Below, in pieces: positions 1 to 4,550 of a stretch of 7,369 bases of DNA. The stretch is from contig JAHIMN010000250.1 in assembly GCA_018896395.1 (NCBI GenBank), positions 1-7,369 on the forward strand, written 5' to 3'. The position numbers and the translations under genes were made by a program. This stretch comes from Verrucomicrobiota bacterium. Its GTDB lineage: Bacteria; Verrucomicrobiota; Kiritimatiellia; JAAZAB01. Positions within the stretch are counted from its first letter, which is position 1. Each line of letters begins with the position of its first letter. The notes below the pieces were generated by a model. It was not told the DNA's origin and ran no database searches. It saw nothing but the letters and a program-made list of their open reading frames with translations.

Positions 1-1345
1 AGGCCTGTGCCTGGACAACTTGCGCGCGCCCCATCTCGCCTCCCGCGCGGGTGACAAAGGAGTTAAGCGACATGTTCTGTGCCTTGAACGGTGCGACGCG
101 AAATCCATCCTGAAGCAGGAGCCGGCAGAATGCTGCCGTCATTACGCTCTTGCCGGCATTGGAACTGACGCCTTGGAACATGATCGCCGGTGTGCGGCGT
201 GTCTTGGGTTGCGCCTTGCGGCCGTTCAGAACCCGCTGGACCGGCCATCGCCGGTGGAGGGCCGCGATCAGGCGCGCGTTTTCGTCCGCCGTCCGCACGG
301 CCACGCGGAAGAAACGCGCATCCAGCCCCTCGAAGTTGGCGCATACGCGAATCGCAATGCCGTCTTCGGACAGCAACCGTTGCGCCAGAATGCGCGCATC
401 CGGTACGGATGAACCCGCCTGCAACGCTGGAAGCGTAGCAACTGCGGGCAGGTCCAGTCGGACCAGCAGAAAATTAGCCGCGCCGGGATAAACCACCAGC
501 CCCTGAATTCGGCGCAATTCAGCCAGCAACGCCTCCCGTTCCCCGCGCACCATGGAGCGTGAACGGGCAACATAATCCGTATCTCCCAGCGCCGCAACGC
601 CCACCGCTTGCGCCAGAGTGTTGACGCTCCATGGCGGCTGGCGTGCACGAACGCTTCCGGCCAGTGCCGCATCGGCCACGGCGCACCCCAGCCGCAGCCC
701 GGGGATGGCAAAGATTTTGGTCAGTGACAACAGAACAACAACATTAGGCGGCCGTTTCGTCGTCAGGCTCTCAAAGTCTTCCACGAAATCGCCGAAGGCT
801 TCATCCACAATGAAGAGGCATTCCGGATGCGCCTGTGCCAACGTTCGAATGGACGGAGCGTGGCAGACCTGGCCGGTGGGATTATTGGGGCGGCCGATAA
901 AAACCGCCGCCGCTTCGTTTAACAGCGGAGCGAGTTGCTCCGGCGCGAACTGAAAACCGTCTTTTTCCGCGATGGGAACACTGACCAATTCCATGCCGGC
1001 CAGCCGGGCGGCGCGGGCATAATCCGTATAGCACGGCACGGGGATGACGGCCCGCTTCGTTCCGGCAACCTGCGCCAGCAGGTAGAGCAATTCCGTTGAG
1101 CCGTTGCCGGACAGGATTTCATCGGCCGCGGCGCCATATCGGCGGGATGTGGCCGCGACCAGAGCGCCGGCCTGGGAATCCGGATAGTGAACCAACTCGC
1201 CAAGGTGACGACTGATGACCGGACGCAGCCAGTCGGGCGGTCCCAGCGGGTTGATATTGGCTGAAAAATCGAGGATTTCGTCCGGCGCTTTGCCGGCCAG
1301 TTGCGCCAGCCGATTCCGATTTCCGCCATGTCCATCTGTTGTCAT
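1..1345 (-). CDS. cobD-cobQ: CobD/CobC threonine-phosphate decarboxylase fused to cobyric acid synthase CobQ (3' end outside window)
   Basis: I translated this frame directly; 448 codons are open with no stop before the window edge. Residues 1 to about 370 are a PLP fold-type I enzyme of the CobD/CobC family, which decarboxylates L-threonine-O-3-phosphate to aminopropanol phosphate for the cobalamin nucleotide loop. Visible marks are DFSANINPLG near the N-terminus, GRPNNPTGQ, FIVDEAFGDF (PLP-binding Asp) and SLTKIFAIPGLRLG, whose Lys210 is the expected Schiff-base lysine. After a short basic linker (RKAQPKTRRTP), residue 389 opens a CobQ glutamine amidotransferase-type synthase: MFQGVSSNAGKS (P-loop, about 389-400), then FKAQNMSLNS and GGEMGRAQ. 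CobQ amidates adenosyl-cobyrinate diamide to cobyric acid. The internal Met389 could allow a separate CobQ, but there is no stop before it, so a two-domain protein is the simplest reading. The ATG at 1345 lies 12 nt past the riboswitch terminator; no strong Shine-Dalgarno is seen. The cut CobQ C-terminus cannot be checked. Confidence 0.93.
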   Translation of the reverse strand, partial: MTTDGHGGNRNRLAQLAGKAPDEILDFSANINPLGPPDWLRPVISRHLGELVHYPDSQAGALVAATSRRYGAAADEILSGNGSTELLYLLAQVAGTKRAVIPVPCYTDYARAARLAGMELVSVPIAEKDGFQFAPEQLAPLLNEAAAVFIGRPNNPTGQVCHAPSIRTLAQAHPECLFIVDEAFGDFVEDFESLTTKRPPNVVVLLSLTKIFAIPGLRLGCAVADAALAGSVRARQPPWSVNTLAQAVGVAALGDTDYVARSRSMVRGEREALLAELRRIQGLVVYPGAANFLLVRLDLPAVATLPALQAGSSVPDARILAQRLLSEDGIAIRVCANFEGLDARFFRVAVRTADENARLIAALHRRWPVQRVLNGRKAQPKTRRTPAIMFQGVSSNAGKSVMTAAFCRLLLQDGFRVAPFKAQNMSLNSFVTRAGGEMGRAQVVQAQA

Positions 1346-1356
1346 GGGTGCGTACC

Positions 1357-1399
1357 AAAAAAAAGCATCCCGAATCCCCCGGAGCGGGATTCGGGATGC
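1357..1399 (-). terminator. Intrinsic terminator of the cobalamin riboswitch expression platform
   Basis: Read on the minus strand, GCATCCCGAATCCC (1399-1386) pairs perfectly over 14 bp with GGGATTCGGGATGC (1378-1365) across a 7-nt loop. Eight U residues (1364-1357) follow immediately. This is a textbook rho-independent terminator between the aptamer and the cobD-cobQ start codon, so it acts as an attenuator rather than a gene end. An overlapping antiterminator is possible: GGGATG at 1413-1408 can pair with CATCCC at 1398-1393, the upstream arm of the terminator, with a 9-nt loop. Confidence 0.93.
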
Positions 1400-1469
1400 C
1401 GATATTTCATCCCTGCAATACACGCCTGCTATTTCAGAGCCCCAGTCCGCGAGGGTCAACAGGCGCTAT

Positions 1470-1612
1470 CTACCGTGGAAAAGGTATTCTGGCTTCCGGA
1501 TCATCCTGTCAGCCGCGCCTTCCCATCTTACGACAGTGACCTTTGCGGCTTTCGTCCCCGGTTACAGCGGCGGGACCACGACGGATTTGCACCGTCTTCC
1601 CGATTCCAACGT
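1470..1612 (-). ncRNA. Cobalamin (B12/adenosylcobalamin) riboswitch aptamer
   Basis: The minus strand carries the conserved cobalamin aptamer elements in order. These are a GGGAAGACGGTGCAAATCC core, CCCGCCGCTGTAA, a CACTG segment, GATGGGAAGGC, and the B12 box GAAGCCAGAATACC (about 1496-1483). Closing P1 pairing may be UGGAA near 1608-1604 with UUCCA near 1480-1476. Such RNAs bind adenosyl- or other cobalamins and shut down B12 synthesis or uptake genes. Its place directly before a corrinoid biosynthesis gene, with a terminator in between, supports transcriptional attenuation. Outer boundaries are approximate; which cobalamin form it prefers cannot be told by eye. Confidence 0.95.
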
Positions 1613-1620
1613 CAGCAATG

Positions 1621-1650
1621 ATGTTATTGCATGCTTGGCACAGATGTCAA
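1621..1650 (-). promoter_or_regulatory. Sigma70-like promoter of the riboswitch/cobD-cobQ transcript
   Basis: On the minus strand a perfect TTGACA (1650-1645) is followed after 18 bp by TAACAT (1626-1621). The predicted start of transcription, near 1614, falls just before the 5' side of the riboswitch aptamer, as expected if the RNA begins with the sensor. Confidence 0.65.
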
Positions 1651-1653
1651 CTT

Positions 1654-1681
1654 ATTTTTCGGACAGAATTTTTCGGACAGA
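1654..1681. repeat. Perfect 14-bp tandem duplication in the divergent control region
   Basis: The unit atttttcggacaga occurs twice head-to-tail (1654-1667 and 1668-1681). It lies immediately upstream of the -35 box of the cobD-cobQ promoter and between the two divergent genes, so it could be a paired binding site or a simple slippage duplication. Confidence 0.8.
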
Positions 1682-1771
1682 AGCCTTCGCCGGGGTTGAC
1701 AAAGTGTTTGACAAGCAGTATGCCAGTGTCGGGTATATGGGCTGAGGGGAGGGTTCCTTCAGCGGATTTTC

Positions 1772-1792
1772 CACAAGCCGGTTTGGCTTGTG
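1772..1792 (+). promoter_or_regulatory. Inverted repeat before the macrodomain gene
   Basis: CACAAGCC (1772-1779) and GGCTTGTG (1785-1792) form a perfect 8-bp stem with a GGTTT loop. After a C/A mismatch it can be extended by a TTTT/AAAA helix. It is not followed by a T-tract on either strand, so it is not an intrinsic terminator. It sits 27 bp before the macrodomain start codon and could be an operator or a 5' leader hairpin. Confidence 0.5.
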
Positions 1793-1819
1793 AAAAATTC
1801 GGGCTGAGCGGGCAATACC

Positions 1820-2350
1820 ATGACCGAACGCATCGAGGTTATTCAAGGCGACATTACCCGGCAGACTGTGGACGCGATCGTGAACGCGGCCAACACCACG
1901 CTCCTCGGGGGTGGCGGCGTGGATGGCGCTATCCATGCCGCCGCAGGCCCGGAATTACTGGCGGCATGCCGCACACTCGAGGGCTGTGCCACGGGCGAGG
2001 CTAAAATCACCCGTGGCTACCGGCTCAGCGCTCCGTGGGTGATCCACACCGTCGGGCCTATATGGCGTGGGGGCGGACACGATGAAGACGTCCTGCTGGC
2101 CAGGTGCTACCAGAACTGTTTTTTGCTTGCGGTCCGGCATGAAATCACCACAATAGCTTTTCCAGCCATCAGTACGGGAGTTTATCGCTTTCCACTTGAA
2201 CGGGCCGCCATAATCGCGGTCAAGGAGACAAGGCGTTTTTTGGAGAGTCGGCTTGCCATGCGGAAAGTGGTTTTCGTCTGTTTTAATGGAGCGACGTTAG
2301 ATGGCTACCGTAAGGTTCTGGCCGAACGGCCCCAAGGAAAGGCGTCATGA
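1820..2350 (+). CDS. Macrodomain protein, YmdB-like O-acetyl-ADP-ribose deacetylase / ADP-ribose hydrolase
   Basis: The 176-aa product is a stand-alone MacroD-type macrodomain, the usual length for bacterial YmdB relatives. These enzymes bind ADP-ribose and hydrolyse O-acetyl-ADP-ribose or remove mono-ADP-ribose from proteins in the cytosol. Signature parts are GDIT (10-13), VNAAN (21-25), the glycine-rich GGGGVDGAIHAAAG (30-43), GEAKITRGYRL (59-69), HTVGP (76-80) and ISTGVYRFP (117-125, phosphate loop). Asn25 and Asp35 coincide with the catalytic pair described for E. coli YmdB, so the protein is probably active. Only a weak GAGCGGG stands before the ATG. It is divergent from the B12 gene and is followed after 58 bp by a small membrane-protein gene on the same strand. 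The real substrate is unknown. Confidence 0.93.
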   Translation: MTERIEVIQGDITRQTVDAIVNAANTTLLGGGGVDGAIHAAAGPELLAACRTLEGCATGEAKITRGYRLSAPWVIHTVGPIWRGGGHDEDVLLARCYQNCFLLAVRHEITTIAFPAISTGVYRFPLERAAIIAVKETRRFLESRLAMRKVVFVCFNGATLDGYRKVLAERPQGKAS

Positions 2351-2396
2351 ATTCGGCGAACGGGAAAAGCGAAAAAATCATCAGGAGCAAATAAAC

Positions 2397-2404
2397 GGAG
2401 GGGG
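2397..2404 (+). promoter_or_regulatory. Shine-Dalgarno that fixes the start of the small membrane protein
   Basis: GGAGGGGG lies 4 nt before ATG at 2409. It argues against the in-frame upstream region, which overlaps the macrodomain 3' end and has no such signal. Confidence 0.7.
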
Positions 2405-2408
2405 ATTT

Positions 2409-2606
2409 ATGAGTAAGAAGTTTATATTCGCTTTTGTGCTGATTATTGCCACGGCCATCGTTTTGCTTTACAATATGAAAGGCATCTTCACACCTCCCAG
2501 GATTGACGTGGACTTGGTCTTTACCTCGATTAAGGGTGTATATACCTCGATTGTATTCCTGGCCTTTACCGTTATCGGCGTACTGATCGGCCTGTTTATT
2601 AAATAA
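2409..2606 (+). CDS. Small two-helix membrane protein, LapA/DUF1049-like layout
   Basis: The 65-aa product begins at an ATG with a good Shine-Dalgarno (GGAGGGGG, 2397-2404) five bases upstream, which favours this start over in-frame upstream codons. Residues about 5-22 (FIFAFVLIIATAIVLLYN) and 43-63 (VYTSIVFLAFTVIGVLIGLF) are strong membrane helices joined by a polar loop with VDLVF. This is the pattern of the LapA (lipopolysaccharide assembly protein A, DUF1049) family: hydrophobic N-terminus, a short 'Val-x-Leu-x-Phe' strand, then a second helix with a GxxxG-like end. The family helps control LPS synthesis at the inner membrane in E. coli, but the match here is by layout only and the function is inferred. 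It may be co-transcribed with the macrodomain gene. No terminator is evident after it. Confidence 0.75.
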   Translation: MSKKFIFAFVLIIATAIVLLYNMKGIFTPPRIDVDLVFTSIKGVYTSIVFLAFTVIGVLIGLFIK

Positions 2607-2623
2607 GCTGGGCAGGTTTGACA

Positions 2624-2644
2624 AGGTTCACCGTTCAAGGTTGC
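2624..2644 (-). repeat. GAAC-heptad tract (three units, minus strand)
   Basis: Read on the minus strand the stretch is phased in sevens: GCAACCT, TGAACGG, TGAACCT. It belongs to the same family as the plus-strand tract at 2764-2798, with the two tracts in opposite orientation around about 120 bp of hairpin-rich DNA. A 7-bp inverted repeat, GGCAGGT (2611-2617) with ACCTGCC (2645-2651), encloses the tract. Confidence 0.55.
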
Positions 2645-2711
2645 ACCTGCCTGGGCGACTTGCCAAGGCAAAGCACTTTGGACTTTGGCCCGTCGAGAGC
2701 CTCTGGATCGA

Positions 2712-2733
2712 GCGACGAGCTCAAGCGAGTCGC
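2712..2733. repeat. Short hairpin GCGAC...GTCGC in the gene-free stretch
   Basis: GCGAC (2712-2716) can pair with GTCGC (2729-2733); CTC/GAG pairing within the loop is an alternative. Nothing in 2652-2763 looks coding. Apart from this and similar short self-complementary pieces around 2660-2690 (CAAAG/CTTTG), I see no recognised signal there. Confidence 0.4.
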
Positions 2734-2763
2734 GGAACCTGGTAAAAAAGGTGAAAAACACAA

Positions 2764-2798
2764 CAACCGTGAACCGTGAACCCGGAACTTTGAACCAC
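2764..2798 (+). repeat. GAAC-heptad tract (five units, plus strand)
   Basis: The stretch is exactly phased in sevens: CAACCGT, GAACCGT, GAACCCG, GAACTTT, GAACCAC. The first four positions are nearly fixed and the last three vary. This resembles short tandemly repeated heptamer elements known from some bacterial genomes, such as the cyanobacterial STRR class, though the sequence is different. Confidence 0.75.
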
Positions 2799-2810
2799 GC
2801 CCGAAAAAGA

Positions 2811-2840
2811 TTGACTTAAACCGAACTTATGCCACAATAT
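2811..2840 (+). promoter_or_regulatory. Candidate promoter for the secreted-protein gene, with palindrome at the -10
   Basis: TTGACT (2811-2816) is followed after 18 bp by CAATAT (2835-2840), giving a start of transcription near 2847. The -10 is embedded in the perfect 10-bp palindrome ACAATATTGT (2834-2843), a position where a repressor could act. The next gene starts at 3067, so the leader would be about 220 nt. A second A/T-rich box (TATAAA, 2854-2859) lacks a clear -35. Confidence 0.45.
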
Positions 2841-2846
2841 TGTCTG

Positions 2847-3066
2847 TTTCTTATATAAAAGAACAGGAGGTGATAGGAACAAGGTTTAGTGAACGGGAGT
2901 ACGCTGTTCCGCCTGTTTCTGGCGGGGGCGTCTGTTGACCGGTCAGAACCAAAATAACCATAACACAGTAAATGTCAGTAAGACGGTGCAAGCAAGTCTT
3001 TAACAACAACAGGATCGGTCCTGTTTAAAAACCAAAAAATCCGCGTTGTTTATTAGGAATATCACC
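2847..3066 (+). promoter_or_regulatory. Long structured 5' leader of unknown role, with an unused strong Shine-Dalgarno
   Basis: AGGAGGTGAT (2865-2874) is a 10-base complement of the usual 16S rRNA tail, yet no ATG, GTG or TTG stands at a normal distance. It sits inside one arm of a possible hairpin: AACAGGAGG (2862-2870) with CCGCCTGTT (one mismatch, near 2909-2917). Further on are the palindrome TGACCGGTCA (about 2936-2945), a small stem AAGAC (2980-2984)/GTCTT (2996-3000), and AACAGGA-TCGG-TCCTGTT (3008-3025, 7-bp stem). Because AACAGG and CCTGTT each occur twice, alternative pairings are possible. It matches no riboswitch class I recognise. Confidence 0.4.
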
Positions 3067-3486
3067 ATGAATAGTAAATTGTCGAAAATTTTGGGTGTAG
3101 CGATTGTGGTCGTGTGCACGGTAATGGCGTTCCATACGGTTTCCGCTCAGGCGCCAGCGGCGGCCCCGGCAGAAGCGCCGGCCGTAGCGGCCCCGGCGGT
3201 CAAACCGGCGATTACCAGCGCGCTGGAACTTCGTAAAACCGGTATTATCAGCGTGGTCAAGGATGCCAGTGGTAAAGTGATTGGATTAAAATTGATCGTC
3301 AATAGCTATGACATCCCGCTCGATGAAGGCAGTAAGCCGCTCGAGAGCATGGACGGTCAGAAGGTCCGCGTGACCGGCACGTTCAGTAACGAGGGCGGCA
3401 TGCGGAGGTTCTATGTGAAGAGCGTGGAACCGGTTGCCACCGAAGGTGCGCCCGCGAAACCCGCGGAAGCGGCACCGGCGAAATAA
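3067..3486 (+). CDS. Small exported protein with Ala/Pro-rich flanks and a probable OB-like beta domain
   Basis: The 139-aa product starts at ATG 3067, with AGGA (3054-3057) nine bases upstream. An in-frame TTG at 3046 would add seven residues before the same signal peptide and is less likely. Residues 1-27 form a Sec signal peptide: Lys at 4 and 7, hydrophobic core about 8-22, and a VSA or AQA cleavage site at 27-29. Residues 28-50 are Ala/Pro-rich, a flexible linker. Residues about 56-124 alternate beta-like strands (TGIISVVKD, KVIGLKLIVNSYDIPL, DGQKVRVTGTF, RRFYVKSVEPV), a pattern typical of small OB-fold domains. The tail (125-139) is again Ala/Pro/Lys-rich. There are no cysteines after the signal, so it is not a lipoprotein. 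It is probably periplasmic. I do not recognise the family and assign no function. Confidence 0.85.
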   Translation: MNSKLSKILGVAIVVVCTVMAFHTVSAQAPAAAPAEAPAVAAPAVKPAITSALELRKTGIISVVKDASGKVIGLKLIVNSYDIPLDEGSKPLESMDGQKVRVTGTFSNEGGMRRFYVKSVEPVATEGAPAKPAEAAPAK

Positions 3487-3508
3487 GTACACTTCCTCAG
3501 ACGTAAAA

Positions 3509-3545
3509 ATGGTCGCGGAGGCAATGCCCCGCGGCCATTTTTTTT
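3509..3545 (+). terminator. Bidirectional intrinsic terminator between convergent genes
   Basis: ATGGTCGCGG (3509-3518) pairs with CCGCGGCCAT (one G-U) over 10 bp, with an inner GGC-AAT-GCC stem. It is followed by eight T on the plus strand, and preceded by AAAAA that gives a U-tract on the minus strand. It ends the secreted-protein transcript at 23 bp past its stop and can also stop read-through from tatC, which converges from the right. Confidence 0.92.
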
Positions 3546-3563
3546 ATTCCAACCTCTGCACCT

Positions 3564-3595
3564 GCCTGCGCAAAGCCGCTCCGGCATAGGCAGGC
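3564..3595. repeat. Imperfect palindromic repeat element (GCCTGC...GCAGGC)
   Basis: GCCTGC (3564-3569) pairs with GCAGGC (3590-3595); after an internal loop, GCCG (3575-3578) pairs with CGGC (3582-3585). The leading 12-mer TGCACCTGCCTG (3557-3568) is also present at 2642-2653, so two copies of one element family appear to flank the secreted-protein gene. Confidence 0.6.
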
Positions 3596-3612
3596 GTAGG
3601 AGGGTCCGGCTT

Positions 3613-3626
3613 CCGTCATCCGTCAT
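3613..3626. repeat. CCGTCAT heptamer, two tandem copies
   Basis: Two perfect tandem copies of CCGTCAT lie directly between two hairpin-forming pieces. On the minus strand they read ATGACGG, the same seven-base rhythm as the other tracts in this window. Confidence 0.5.
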
Positions 3627-3657
3627 CCCGCCTTCGCCAAGGGAGCTTCTACCTTCG

Positions 3658-3679
3658 CCCGACGCTCCGAGAGGTCGGG
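3658..3679. repeat. Strong hairpin CCCGAC-CTC/GAG-GTCGGG downstream of tatC
   Basis: CCCGAC (3658-3663) with GTCGGG (3674-3679), plus CTC (3665-3667) with GAG (3671-3673), makes a 9-bp stem with one bulged G and a 3-nt loop. Neither strand has a T-tract after it, so it is better called a repeat or REP-like hairpin than a terminator. CCTTCGCC is repeated at 3631-3638 and 3652-3659 beside it. Confidence 0.55.
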
Positions 3680-3708
3680 GCTTCGGCGGACAAATCGGCG
3701 GGCAGGCA

Positions 3709-4515
3709 TCATCCGTCTTCCCTCTTCGCCGGTTCGTCCTCTGTCGTCTGTTGTCTGTCGTCCGTCTTCAGGTCTTTCGCCGTTCGTTTCCGCTCCGCCA
3801 GCCATACGATCCAAATACAGGCTTCATATAACAGCAGCATCGGAACAGCCATGACGATCTGGGAAAATATGTCCGGTCCCGGGGTTAACAGCATGGCGAG
3901 GATCAGAATGATCACGATGACATGCCGTCGTTTGGATCGCAGGAATGCCGCGGATACGATGCCCAGGTACCCCAATACCACCACGATTACCGGCAATTCA
4001 AACGCCAGCCCGAACGCCATCAATAATTTTACCGCAAACGCGACATAGTTGACGGCGGTCCATTCCGCGCGGATGCCGAGCCAGGTGTGCAGACCAAACA
4101 TGATTTTGAGCGCCACGGGCAGGGTGATGAAATAAGCGATCCCCACGCCCAGACTAAACAGCGCAATCACAAAGCCCAGTGACCCTACAATCACCTTCCG
4201 CTCCCGACAGGTCAGACCGGGCAGGACGAACCGGGCGATCAGAAATGTAATGAACGGGGCGCTAACCAGCAGACCGCCCCATAGTATGATCTGCAGGGCA
4301 ATGGAAAAACCGCCCGTGATTTCAAGGGAGCGCAGGAACTGCTCCGGGTGCTCCGTGATCTTAGCCAACGGCGCTCGCAAAAGGGTGAACAAGCGGGGTG
4401 TAAACGGCATGACGATCGCCATGCCAATCCCCCATGCCGCCAGGCACCCCAGCAAGGTCGCGCGCAAATCAGCCAGGTGCTCCAGAAACGGCTTGGGCTG
4501 GTCCTTGATAGTCAT
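3709..4515 (-). CDS. tatC: Sec-independent protein translocase TatC
   Basis: The 268-aa product is TatC, the polytopic inner-membrane core of the twin-arginine translocase, which recognises the RR signal of folded precursors together with TatB. FLEHLADLR (10-18) is the conserved N-terminal cytoplasmic motif with Glu12. FELPVIVVVLG (172-182) holds the conserved membrane glutamate (Glu173). LTPGPDIFSQIVMAVPMLLLYE (from 210) is the family's last-loop and TM6 signature. Six hydrophobic helices are visible (about 20-38, 72-95, 109-131, 154-180, 198-211, 218-240). The ATG at 4515 is the only possible start because a stop lies two codons upstream. The tail after TM6 (about 241-268) is polar and partly encoded by a heptamer repeat (see finding). 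No tatA or tatB is in the window. It lies 35 bp after the small basic gene on the same strand. Confidence 0.97.
   Translation of the reverse strand: MTIKDQPKPFLEHLADLRATLLGCLAAWGIGMAIVMPFTPRLFTLLRAPLAKITEHPEQFLRSLEITGGFSIALQIILWGGLLVSAPFITFLIARFVLPGLTCRERKVIVGSLGFVIALFSLGVGIAYFITLPVALKIMFGLHTWLGIRAEWTAVNYVAFAVKLLMAFGLAFELPVIVVVLGYLGIVSAAFLRSKRRHVIVIILILAMLLTPGPDIFSQIVMAVPMLLLYEACIWIVWLAERKRTAKDLKTDDRQQTTEDEPAKREDG
3736..3770. repeat. GTCnTCn heptad tract inside the 3' end of tatC
   Basis: Five seven-base units in register: GTCCTCT, GTCGTCT, GTTGTCT, GTCGTCC, GTCTTCA. On the coding (minus) strand this gives the polar tail with DDRQQTTED. Because seven is not a multiple of three, each unit is read in a different frame and the peptide shows no clean repeat. 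Confidence 0.75.
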
Positions 4516-4550
4516 TGATCAAAACGACAGGTAAAGTACCGTAAAATTCT

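Noticed and set aside
919..1335. A 138-codon minus-strand frame inside the cobD part
   Set aside because: The neighbouring frame starting at 1345 carries all the CobD motifs; this one is Arg/Pro/Ser/Trp-rich shadow sequence.
1543..2004. A 153-codon plus-strand open frame across the riboswitch and the macrodomain start
   Set aside because: It overlaps the conserved aptamer and then runs out of frame through the macrodomain gene; the protein has no recognisable pattern.
2607..2651. GGCAGGT...ACCTGCC inverted repeat as terminator of the macrodomain/small membrane protein genes
   Set aside because: The loop is 27 nt and there is no T-tract after it, so it does not meet the form of an intrinsic terminator.
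2764..2798. CRISPR-like array
   Set aside because: The units are 7 bp with no spacers; there are no 25-40 bp repeats and no cas genes in the window.
2889..2957. Short GTG-started frame of about 22 codons in the long leader as a possible leader peptide
   Set aside because: The GTG lies about 17 bases from the Shine-Dalgarno-like box, too far for normal use, and the peptide has no attenuator-like run of one amino acid.
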